Assembly (NCBI GenBank): GCA_024449915.1
Contig: JAMZAV010000643.1
Coordinates: forward strand, 124,001-188,000
From: Sweltsa coloradensis
Taxonomy: Eukaryota > Arthropoda > Insecta > Plecoptera > Chloroperlidae
Reading direction: 5' to 3'
Length of the DNA: 64,000 bases
Of the stretch, positions 40,546 to 51,920 are shown piece by piece. Position numbers and translations under genes: made by a program. Position 1 is the stretch's first letter, and the number at the start of each line of letters is the position of its first letter. Under the pieces are notes generated by a model. That model did not search any database. It was given only the letters and a program-made list of their open reading frames with translations, and had not been told where the DNA came from.

Positions 40546-41329
40546 ATATTTTATTTTGTTCTCCCATTGTCCTAGGCCTATTTTTTTTGTTTCACATTCA
40601 ATCAGATATGTTGTTAATTGTAAACAATTACTATTAGTTATAATAATAAACAGAATTAGTTCTTAAAGAATCAGATATTATTATTTGTTGTTGAACTAGG
40701 CACTTATGAAGGAACTGGTTAAATCCTTCGATTCGACTGTGTTTTCTTTTTTGATCATAGGCGTGAGTTGTATTTTTCTCTGTGCAAGTTTAGGCTAATT
40801 TTGAGATGAGGGAGCGCAGCGACTGAGTCTTACAACGCAAGTTACGGCACAAATCTTTTTTTTGTGATGATTCGCTCCAAAACGCCCGAAGGGCTAAACG
40901 TTTGGGTTTAAATTTTAAAAACAGACTTCCGGTACAAGATTTAGTGCAGTAAACTTTTTGGGAAAAATCCGTTACGATTTAATCTCACAAGAAATAATAA
41001 ATAGAAAAATGGGCTTAAAATGTGTAGGATGTAATTAATTTTTTTTTAACGTAATGGTTTTTTTCTTAAAAAAAACATTTTACGAAATCATTTTTTGAAT
41101 GTCAGGGGGTGACCAAGGTGTGCCTAATCTTGCACGCTGAAAGTTCCCCAACATTCCGCTGGGAGATTGAGTAAACCTTGCAATCTTTACACGTATTTCA
41201 TACTGGCTTTTTCCAAGTCTGTATATAAATTTAAAAAACCTGTTCTGTTTTTATATTAAAACCCCGGAAATGAAAAAAGTTATCCCGACCGTTTTTGAGC
41301 CCCGGGTCCCAGCTTTTGCTGGGGGCCCT

Positions 41330-41400
41330 TTAGCCGGTTCACATTCGAACACCGAAGTTAAGATCTTTGGGGGTGTGGTCAGGGGTAGAGGGGTAAACGC
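41330..41400 (+). rRNA. 5S rRNA-like fragment (pseudogene or 5S-derived SINE)
   Basis: CCGGTTCACATTCGAACACC, then GAAGTTAAG and TCTTTGGGGGTGTGGT, resemble the 5S rRNA internal control region (CCGATCACCGAAGTTAAGC ... GGGC..GGTTAG). The 5' and 3' ends of 5S are not convincing. A hairpin (GTGGTCAGGG / CCCTGAGACCAC) follows. Confidence 0.4.
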
Positions 41401-43623
41401 TCTGCCCTGAGACCACTATATACCGCGGTTAGTGTAACGGGGGGTTGAGAACTATGTAACGGCTCGTTCTCTTCGACGTTGCTCGGCACCCGGGGGTTAG
41501 GGGAGGATCATATATATTAATATATGCCCAATGACTGTAAAGTTTAACCGTTTTTGGGGATAGACGTAAAGCCGTTGGGCCCTTGGTACTTTGCGAAAGC
41601 AGTGGGCACCCGGTCCCCGATTTTTTCCCCTCGTCCCTTTCTATTAAATTTGTACTATGGCTAACATTATCCTTTTCAAATGGAGATTTAAAAAATTATT
41701 TTCCCGGGGAAAAGGCGCCTTCCAATAGACTATGAAAACGCCAAAGTCGTTGTTAGACGAGTGAGCGAGTCATGTGTTGAGTACCTGGGAATATTTACAT
41801 TTAAGTTGATTTATATTATAGAAGGTATATCCAATAGGGTTTCGAGTTAAGTTGGTATAAGAATACGTCAACTGTAAGGCCATAATGCACCACTCTAGAA
41901 GTGATAGGCTATAGGGGGAGGAAGTGGAATGTTCCAAGGAAAGACCCATGCTGGATCCAGCATGAGATGGAGTGTTACCGGCTAGTTAAAACTAGTCCTC
42001 ATGCTAAAAACGACTTTGGTGTTTTCCTGGTTTACGTACTTTCCGTACGTACTTACACGTTTCTCAAAAAAAATACCCAGGGTAGGCAGTTATTATTTTT
42101 TTTTTATTTTGAGTTAGGGAGATTAGGAGGTTTTTTTTTTAATTAAAAATTTTTTAACTACCTTCCTGTACAGTTACAAAAACTAATTTACAAAAGTAGG
42201 GCCTAGTACAATTCTAGGCCTAAATTAAATTTATCACATAAGACGTACGAAGACAAAATATTGAACTGAAGTCATAAAATCTTTGGAATAGTATAATTAT
42301 GATACCATATTCAAACTGTAGGCCTATATTAACAATATTATTGAAATGAACCAAAATGAATCAAACATCAAATTGGCAAGAATCTAAGAAAGATAGAAAA
42401 AGAAATGAAGAAAGAAGGAGAAAATAAAACAGCAGAAATGAAAAAAATGATTTATTACAGACGATCCCACTCAAACGAATGGGGTTTGCCAAAAAACAGA
42501 AACAGCATATCAAAAAATATTTTCGTGATTTGTATCTGTCCCTAATCAGTGACACTTCTTCTACAACATGAAAACAAAATAGTTGTTGTGTTGGACATCG
42601 GTACAAGCCAAGCTGCTGGTTGTCAAGGAAACCAAGATACTATAAACTAAAGCTGAAATTTCCCCCGTGGTAGTCCTCTGCCGATCGTAGAAGGCGGGAA
42701 ACGATGCAAAGTCCACCTTGTAAACATAATTTATTTTAATATGCAGGTTAGTATATTACTCGCCGAAAGTAGAGGCGAGCTCTGGTTGTCGACGCGAGAC
42801 CCCCTCTTCCCTCCCAGCAATCCATGCTCCCCTAAGGCTTGAGTGCCCTTATATACCAATAAACTGTACTCAACCGCAAATTTGAAGTCAGGTGGTTTCC
42901 ATGGCCACGATTTTTTAATTCCAATCAATTTGCAATCCTCTAGTTACTTGACTTCGTATACACCTTGTGGGTGGTCGGTTTGTCCCTTGGGTTTTTAAAA
43001 GGTATCCTTTGAGCCATAAAAAACCGATATCCAAAAAGTACGAAAGAAAGTATAGGCCTGGTATCCTATTATCGGGGCTTTCACCCGGGCCCGGCTTTTT
43101 CTCGTGGTAACATGTTTGCTCAACGATATGTGTTCAATGAACGAGGTGGACTATAATACAACGTTCCTTATCAGGTAATTAATTTGAAATGCAATATTAT
43201 GGAGATTGTTGAGCAGCAATATTTCCAACAGTCAAGTGGTTATTTCGATCGTTGCAGCTTTATAAATTAAAAGCCTTCTTGCAATTCTGCGCGTAGCGCT
43301 CGCTGCATTATCAACCTGCGCCAATATTGTACGATTGTGAGTATTGTTCTAGCACTAGCTGTAATGCAAACATGGCGTCTTATATTATTTGACATAGGTT
43401 TTAAACGATTGGGGTTTTTTATGGGTTTTAATAAGAATTTAATTCATTCAGAAAGTTAAATTCCCGTTCAAGAAACATTTTTTTTTTTTCAAAAGATTTT
43501 GATCTCTTGATCTTCTTGTGTTGATGGTTTAGATGACACTTTTTCATTGACATTGAGTCTGTTGAAGATCGTTGATTGATTGACTGCAATCTGTGAGTTC
43601 TGTGAGTTTTAATTAAATTATTG

Positions 43624-44356
43624 CTAGGAAAACGCTAAAGTTCCGCCGCGTTGATGGATGAGCGTAAGTTTTTAGTTTGCGTGAAACCACTTTTCCTTTG
43701 CAAGTGCTTTGTGAATGTATTGTAGGTGATTGTTATCAAATTTCTATTGTTACTTGTTTAAATTGTTATTTAAAAACCCATAAAAAATCATATTAAAAAT
43801 TTTTTCTATGGATTTGGCTAAATTTTTCAAATTTTCTTTAAAGGGACTTCTCACCATAACCTTAATGTCCGTGAAAATGAACGTTGTAAACCCACCTGTT
43901 TGGTCAGAATCGGCCCCAAAGTGCGAAAAAATCGCACTTAAAACGAAAAAAATAATATTAAAAACCCTTTTTTTTATGGTTTTTTGGGTAACTTTTTCAA
44001 CTTTTTCTTTTAAAAAGGGACTACATCACCATAATCTTAATGTCCATTGAAATATGAAAGTTTTGTAGCCCTACCCCTTTGGTTTAGAATCGGGCCAATA
44101 TCGAAAAATCGCACTAAAAATCGAAAAAAAAAAATCGTAAAAAATCCCAATTTGTTAGAAATATTTTTTCGATTTTACCCAAAAACGTGGCACTTCCCAA
44201 TTCAGAATTTTGAAGGTCCCCTCCAATTTTCATTAAAACCATATCCGTTTGCCCGAATCGGCGAACAAAGACCAAAAAAACAAAAACATAGGAGCTTTAA
44301 ATTTTTTTTAGGGCTCAGTGAAATTGAAGTCTTTTGCTTCGCCGCACGTCATCCAA
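43624..44356 (-). mobile_element. TTGGATGAGCG-family element, subfamily II
   Basis: This 733-bp antisense copy reads CTAGGAAAACGCTAAAGTTC at the left and GTCATCCAA at the right, with the same internal blocks as 29672-30425. The base after CTAG on the element strand is C, the only exception to T seen in this subfamily. Confidence 0.65.
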
Positions 44357-44367
44357 TTGAATAAAAA

Positions 44368-45135
44368 CTGGAAAACGCTAAAGTCCCGCCCGTTTTTAGG
44401 ATGAGCGTTTTTGTAAGTTTTTAAAATTTTTTCGGGGCCACTTTTCCCTTTGCAAATGCTTTGTGAAAAGCATTTAGCATTGTTGTGATTTCTAATGTTA
44501 CTTCTTAATTTATAAAAACCCCAAAAAAACTATACCAAAACCTTTATTTATGGTTCCGACTAAATTTTTCAATTTTTTTTTCAAAAAAGGGACTACAATC
44601 ACCATAACCCTTTAAAACTATGTGAAATATGAACGTTGTAGCCCCACCCCTTTGGGCAAATCGGCCCAAAAGTCACGAAAATATCGCACTAAAAATCGAA
44701 AAAAAAAAAAAGTAAAAGTACGTTTTATTTTATGGGTTCGGTTACCTTTTTCAACTTTTTTTTCACAGGGTACTCATCACCATAACCTTTAAAGTCCATT
44801 TAAAAAATTTAATTTGTAGCCCCACCCGTTTGGGCAAATCGGGCCCAAATGTCACGAAAAATCGCACTAAAAAAATTTTAAAAAAATCTTTTTTAAAATA
44901 CGATATCATGAGAATATTTTTTCGTTGTACCCCAAAAACGTGGGGACGTCTAAGTTCAGGGGATTTCGAAGGGCCCCCCCCCAATTTCATCAAGATCGCT
45001 TATCCGTTTGCCCGGGAAACTGCGAACAAAACAAAAAAAAACAAAACAAAAAAACAAAAAAAAAAACACCAGTGCTAAATTTTTTTGGGGGTCAGTGAAA
45101 TTGAAGTCTTCGCTTCGCTCGCTACGCTCATCCAA
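44368..45135 (-). mobile_element. TTGGATGAGCG-family element, subfamily II, homopolymer-distorted
   Basis: It begins CTGGAAAACGCTAAAGTCC and ends CTTCGCTTCGCTCGCTACGC then TCATCCAA. Compared with 43624-44356 and 29672-30425, many homopolymers are lengthened and short words dropped, suggesting poor consensus here. Confidence 0.55.
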
Positions 45136-46224
45136 TAAGCTGACCATAATAAAATTTGAATTTCACTGGACTAAAGCGTGGAATATAAATAAAGACGATG
45201 TTGTAGTATTCAAATCAAAGTCGTACAAAACATAACTCACATTTTTTTTTTTAGCCAGAATTAAAATTTGTAGCATCTTCGAATTGTAAAGGAACAGTAT
45301 TACTTAGAGTATTGCACAGTAATAAAACTGACTTTGGTGTTGGTTTGTGTGCGTGCTATAATGTGTACCTGTGGTCACGCCACCAGCACTTGCAATCATC
45401 GGCGACAAAGTTCACAGTCTCACTTCCTCCCTCTGCTCGTAACAATCACCGCGATTATGATTGCTACGACCTTTCGTTTGAAGCAAACGTGTGAGATGAC
45501 GCCAGGCTCGACTACCCGGCTAAAAAACATCGCGAATAAGTTTAAATATTAGGGACGAAACAAATTTATTTTAGTGTATCCACTACCATGGGCTACTAAC
45601 ATAGCGGGAGGGGGGCACTTGCCCCTCTACTGGCACAAAGCCGACCAGCCCTCTCCTCCCAAGTAGCACAAAGTGTGGCGATCTTATGTCATCTGTAACA
45701 TCGCCATCAGTTGAGGCTGATGGCCCTAAGCGGCATGCCTTACGGGGGCCCCCCCCACCCCCGCTATGGGGTTGGCCAGGCGCCCTAACTTTGCCATAAG
45801 CACAGCGCCGCTTATGGGCCATAAGCGGCCCACTGTAGCCAAACCATCAGTTTCGAAAAAAAGACAATAGATGTGCTGCATTTTTTGACAACGGCCGCTT
45901 ATGAGCCAGCCGCGATACACAGTTTTGCCATCAGTTTCCCGCTTTAGTTCCACAGGCGTGCACGGCCGCTGTCGCAAATGCCGCAGTTGCTTCACTTTTG
46001 TCACACCGGATGCTTACGGCCTCTGCGTGAGAATGATTTTCGGAACACTAGCACCATCTATAGAGACGCGAGGAGTCACTCACACAAACGAAATATTAAA
46101 AAGTTTTCAAAATTTTTATATCTTGTTCAATTGGTGCGAGCATTTCAATTTAATAAACTGTTATAGTAAGTGGAACAAATTCAAGTAATACAGAGAGAGT
46201 TATTAGACATAGATAATTTAATAT

Positions 46225-46305
46225 CGCCCATCCCGTACTCGAACCCCAAGCTGCTGCGCCGTACCTATCTGTAAAAAACGCTGACCGCCACACCACCGTG
46301 ATTCA
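46225..46305 (-). repeat. tRNA-like fragment
   Basis: The reverse complement contains a GGGTTCGA(G)TACGGGATGGGC-like B-box region and GGTGTGGCGGTCAGCG as a head. It is too degenerate to be a gene and is probably a SINE. Confidence 0.3.
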
Positions 46306-47174
46306 CTGCTAGAGAGCGCGCCAGCTAACCCTTATGAGATGTAACCAGCCGTGTATGCATTGTGAAAACGTCTTGTTCAACATTATCGTACCATTTTTAC
46401 ATGGAAACTAAATTAAATTCCATCTCAGGTTTGTTCATCACACTAAAGATTCAATAAAATATTGTATACACTCAAATTGAGTTGTTTTAAGCGTAGCCTA
46501 ACTCTTGTTCATATTTCAAAAATTGACCAAAAGAAGCAAGCCCTATACTTATACTAAATGGTATGAATTAAAATTGACACGGAAGTGATAGGACTCAGTT
46601 TGGATTTGTATTTATTATTAATTTTATAACCAGTCACACACACGGGCGCGGACAGACAGTAAAGTCATCGCTAAATTTAAGCTCTCTCCCCACTTTGATA
46701 GGGGCCTACACCAATATTCCTTACTTGGCCATTTTTTTTTGTAAAGCTAAAACCAAAACAACAGATTAGTTTATCAATGACATCTGACATTTTTTCAACT
46801 TATTATTTTTATTTTTGGGCTTAAGTAAGCCTTAATATCAGGCCTATATGATTTACTAGATGATTAATTTTTAAAAAAAAATATGCGATCGATTGCATGC
46901 AATAATCAACAGTATTTATTTTGAAACCATACGGGAGTATTCGGATCGGAATGAGATACTCATACATATCTTATCATAATATTAATATTATCAAATAATC
47001 AGGTTTTAAATGTAACTAAATATATACCTTGAATGTGATAGCATCATATTCCTTAAATCGAACGAAGAAGAGCGGAATGATTACGTAACATGATGAAATT
47101 GACACTTTAAAATTATCCCTTTTAAATCCATCATCAATGTGTTATATACTCTCATTAGATTCCCGTCCGGTTGT

Positions 47175-47770
47175 GTGCCTTATGGGCGCATAGCGGGCCG
47201 CCTACTGTATCTCCAGCTGGCAGGTTGTGTGCTGATGGGCCATAGTCGGGCCGCCTACTGTTCGTGCCGCCTGTCGTGTTGCTTATGAGGCACCCATAGG
47301 GCGGCCGCCTACTGTTCGCCACCTGTACGGTTGATGTCTTATGGGCCATAGGATGGCCGCCATACTGTTTCGCCGGCCTGTCGTTGTGTCTTATGTGCCC
47401 AGAGGCGGCCCATCAACAGCAAAACTTTTGCAGCGACGACTGTCGAGGACAGTGTGCTTGATGGGCTATAGACGGGACCGCCTACATATATAACGCCACC
47501 TGTCGGTCTTGTGTGCTTAATGGCCCATAGGAGGGCCGCCTACTGTATACAGTGCCACCTGTCGGTTGTGTGCTTTATGGCCCATAGGCGTCCCATCAAA
47601 CGCAAAACTTTTGCAGCGACGAACTGTCATGGAAAGTGGCTTATAGGGCCAATAGACGGGCGCCTACTGTACGGCCAACTGTCGGCTGTGGTGCTTATGT
47701 GACCATATGCGGCCCCATACAAACGCAAAACTTTGCCATCACTTTGCCGCGATGGCCCATAAGCGCAACA
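47175..47770 (+). repeat. degenerate minisatellite, about ten units of 50-65 bp
   Basis: Units start CTTATGGGCCATAG..., continue GGGCCGCCTACTGT and end CACCTGTCGGTTGTGTG. Some units replace the second half with GGCCCATCAAACGCAAAACTT then TTGCAGCGACGA. Related words occur at 45.7-45.9 kb. Confidence 0.8.
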
Positions 47771-48255
47771 CACAATACATTTTCTGTGCTACACACATAC
47801 TTGGGCTGTAGGTGCAGAACACTTAATTTCGTGATGTTTATATGCATTATTAATTGATCGGTTTAAATTACATTTTCGCAAATATTAGTTTACGGATATA
47901 GTTTATCAAGTATGATCATCTGACATTGCCAAAACTGTGTTTTATTTATTTTGGTATAGGTATTTACGTATTGGCCTACCCCGGACATATTCCTGCTCAT
48001 AATGTTTTGGTTGGAAGGCTGATTTGTGTTGCTATTTACATACTCTTGTCTATACAAACTGACATGCGTTGAAATGTTTGCCAACATCTTGTGTCGCACG
48101 ATTTTTTTCTTCCGCCGGGACAAAGAAACAAATATTAAAAAATTAGTCCCACAGATCCACTGTCTTACAATTAATGACTACGAGTTAACGTAAAATTAAT
48201 TAAAAATCCACATTGTACAAACCATGAATCAGTGTTAAAAATACAATTCAAAATT

Positions 48256-48790
48256 CAGGCGCGTCGGAACGTTTTTAAAGTTGGGGGGGGGGGGGGGGAA
48301 TCCCATAGTAGATTTTGTAGGGTAAGTTGGGGCCCTGGGGGGGGAACAACCCCCCCCCCCACCCGGGGAAATTTAATTACCCCACATTTAAATTTCGTCA
48401 TTTTTTAACTGCACTCGACTCTGAAAAACGAGGGTTTTAGCCTCCCTAAACTTCTCCCGATCTAAAACCCTCAAAAAAACAAACGTGAAGGGGCCCCCTT
48501 TTTTAAAAAATTAGGCCTAAAACCATATTTTTTTTAAAATCAAAAAAGCATACGGAAAACCTATTTTTTTTTTAAACCCTCTTTTTTAAAAAAAAATAGT
48601 AACAAAAGGCTGTTTAGTACTTTTCATTTTTAAAAATTTACAAATTTAAATTTTTAAATTAATCACTAAAAAAAAAAAACCCAAACTAAAAAAACCCCAA
48701 ACTCCATTTTACCTTTACACTTAAACACCCCCTATTTACACTCAAAAAGGGGGAAATTATTTTTCCCATTTGGGCCATTTTTGCTATAAT
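48256..48790. mobile_element. second copy of the small hAT element, corrupted
   Basis: It starts CAGGCGCGTCGGAACGTTTT, then AAAGTTGGGGG as at 7405. Parallels follow in order (AGATTTTGT, GACTCTG, GCATACGG), with inflated homopolymers. The right end is not definable. Confidence 0.5.
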
Positions 48791-51700
48791 CCCCGTAAAC
48801 TAAAACCACCCCAAAAGTGCCCTGAAAAATGAACGCATAACTTTTGCACCCGGCAAACCCCAAATCCCAACTTGCGTCTGCCAATAACTCGGCAAATCAT
48901 CAAAGGGATGTTTGGATTAAAACTTGAGCCCTTGATTCACGTGCCCCTCTTATTGAAGTGAAGGGCCCCAAACAAAAATACAAGAGGGTGGCGGGTTATA
49001 AAAAATTTGGGAAATTTTACGGTTTTTTCCCCAAAAAGTAGAGTAGGTCTTGTTTTTTTAACTTTTAAAATTTGCCCCCCTTTCCCCCCCTTTTCCCAAA
49101 CCCCCCATTTGATACAAATTTAAAAAACCCAAACTTTTCTTTTCCCGATTTTGTCACACGGCTATTTTTAACACTGTGAATATTAGATTAGAACAGTAAG
49201 ATTATAAATTGAATTTGACTACTTGTGTTCTTCATATCAAAACCCAGCATTGATTTCCCGGCTATTTGAAGGGTTTTGTCCCCAACTTGGCATCGAAGCC
49301 ATAATATAAGTTACTATTGCGGTAAAACTGTTGATTTATAATTTAATGATACCAAGATGGCAGTGATTTTGTTTTTTAATGTATCCCCTTTGGTTTAGGA
49401 GAGGGAAATTTTATTTTTTAGTTGATCCCTTTTAAAAGGGGTTTAAAAATTAAGAGCAGATCGAGTAGTCCTGAAATGATTTTAAATATACGGTTTAATT
49501 CATTGAAAACCCATCCCCCCTTTAATGTTTTTATCCCGGACGGATTTCAATGAACCATGGAGAAGCACCCAAAGGGGAAAGGGTTGTCGTAGAGGGGCCC
49601 AAACCAACAAATCGTCCAAATCAAATCCCAGCCACCGGGAACCCGGACTGTAGGAAGCTGCCAAGGGTTTCTGTGAATGCTGGACTTTACTGGTTTGACA
49701 TAGTCTCCTAACTTTATCCTCACACTCGTAGGAAGCAAGCAAGTGTCAAGTAGCGCTTGGTTTCCATACACCCAAACACCCTTTAAAAAGGGCCCAGGGG
49801 AAGGTAAAGGGTTTAAAAACAAAATTTTTTCACCGCAAAAACAAAAAATTTATAAAAATCATTTTAAACCCCAAATTCACCGTTTTGGGTTTCAAAAAAC
49901 AAAATCAAAGATGAAAATTTAAGTTCCCCACAAAACCTGCCTTTTGAATTCTCATAACTACTTTTTATTGTAATCTGCAATTTTTTTAAAAAGGTACTAC
50001 ACTCAAATTTAAAAAAAAAAATCAGGGGGAAGAGATATAGAGCTTTCAACTCAAGTTAAATTATTTTCACCCCCAAATTCACCCCCCCTTTTTTGGGTAC
50101 TTTAAAAAAAAAATTAAACTTTTTTTTTCCCCCCAAAAATACCTGCCTTTGCATAAGGGCCCAAAACCGGTGATCCCCCCCCCCCCCTTCCCTTCCAAAC
50201 TCTAACCCGTAGAAACAACCTTTCTATAATCACGCACTTAAATTAAAACAACAATATTTTCTCTTTTTAATATTAATATTATTTTTAATATTTTCTTTTC
50301 CTAGTCATTTTAGGAAAAAACGATTTCAAGCCGTTTAAAAAAAAACTTCCCACCTTGGGGGATTTAGTAAATTTTTGGATATGTTGTAGAATATAGAGGT
50401 ACATTTTATTTTGTTTTAGGCCAAACTGCGTTGATTAAAACAAAGCATTACGCATTGAGTATGGTACTATTCCTGTCTAGTATAATATTCTTCGAATGTT
50501 GTTCGACTATCATGAAGGGTAGGTGACAGTCCCTGGAAGACGCCCCAACGCTCGCTGTATAAGTGTACACGTTAGTGCGGTTTTCCCCGGGGCCCTACTG
50601 GTCTCAAGTTTTCCCCCTTTGAGTAATCAAGCTTAATTTATTTTAAAAGTGTAATAAAAAAAACCATGGACTTTTTATCATTCGGCACCCTTAAACAATG
50701 CCCCAATAAAAAAAATGGGAAAATAACCTTTTCACAGTTAATTTTCTGATAAAAACAAAAAATTTGTTTCCCTTTAAAAAATATCCTTTTTCCCCCTATT
50801 GCAAAGGTCATCGATGTGTTCCATCTTTTAGTTTCCCCTTTTTAAATAAAAGTAATACCATATCAGGAAAATTTAAAAAACCCTGGTTGTGTGCCCTAAA
50901 GTGGGGGGGACCCCCCAATTTTGGCTATAAATATATTTAGGGACAGAAATTTTCTTTTTCCAGTCGGGTAAACCCATTTTAACTTTTTCCTCAAGTTTTT
51001 TAAAAAAAACATAAATATAGGGGGGTCCTAACAGTTTTTTTTAAATATTTTTTTCGACCCGGATGAAAAAAATCATACGTAAAAACCCCGTACTGTACGT
51101 TATATATAGTTTAAATTTTTACGTTTATTGACGGTACAAATTAGTAAAAATACCGGAAAACAAAACAAATTTGTGATATAAGAAGATATTGAAAATTCCT
51201 CTGGATCCCGTACGACAACTCAGAAAGATTAAAACATGGTACGTTTGAGGCTCTTTGATATAAAAAAAAAAAAACAAACGAACCCCCCAAAATTTTTCCC
51301 CCTTTTTAATTTTGGGTATTGTCTTTATTTTTTCACTATTTAATTTATTGTAACTTAGAGCGTGCATGAGTTAATGCTAGAGGAAGATGTAAAGTTTTTT
51401 TTTTTTTTTTGTAAATCAAAGTTTGCTTTTGGAGTTGAAAGTACGAAATGGATCTACATATATTTTTGAAAACACTACAATGTGGCATATTTACTAAACA
51501 TGCCTATTGAGAATGAATGTTATAGGATTGTATGATTACATTTTAAAATGGTATTGATTTTAAAATGAAGGGTTACATTGCCCTACACATTAACGGTTTT
51601 ATGTGTTTTGAAAATAAACCTACAACATGCTAAATTTAATCAGAGTTATATAAGAATACAAATGCTGGATATTCTAAACGAAGCTTCTGTTTTACGCGCC

Positions 51701-51819
51701 TCTAATAAATGAAGTGTCATGCTGAACTAAAAGTGAAAGGGCTCTTTAATGTCAGCAAAGGCTTATTGTGATGTAATCATCGTTGTTATCTTGTTGATTG
51801 TTTAAAAACCTTTGGTTAC

Positions 51820-51920
51820 CTAAACCGGGGAACGAACCAGCGATGACTAGGGACGCGGAATTCAGTATTGACATTACATCACAGATCGCTATCTAGATAA
51901 ACCACCTTTCAACGGCTTGT
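51820..51920 (-). repeat. tRNA-like SINE fragment
   Basis: Forward CCTAAACCGGGGAACGAACC looks like an inverted B-box and ATCGCTATCTAGATAAACCAC like an inverted A-box head. It is degenerate. Confidence 0.3.

Larger units (their letters stand above)
40546..47170. other. intergenic DNA downstream of locus 2
   Basis: No exon was recognised. It includes a 5S-like fragment, rolling-circle-like copies at 43624 and 44368, a GGCC-rich block near 45.6-45.9 kb (with words such as CTTATGGGCCATAAGCGGCC shared with the 47.2 kb repeat) and a tRNA-like fragment near 46.23 kb. ACTATGAAAACGCCAAAGTC and a GACGAGTGAGCG word near 41731-41770 look like a worn end of the TTGGATGAGCG family. The rest shows nothing I can name. 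Confidence 0.55.

Noticed and set aside
45583..46004. Overlapping minus-strand frames with repeated GGxxG and YRGWLISGR-like words
   Set aside because: They are translation of the GGCC-rich repeat words, with no start context and no domain.
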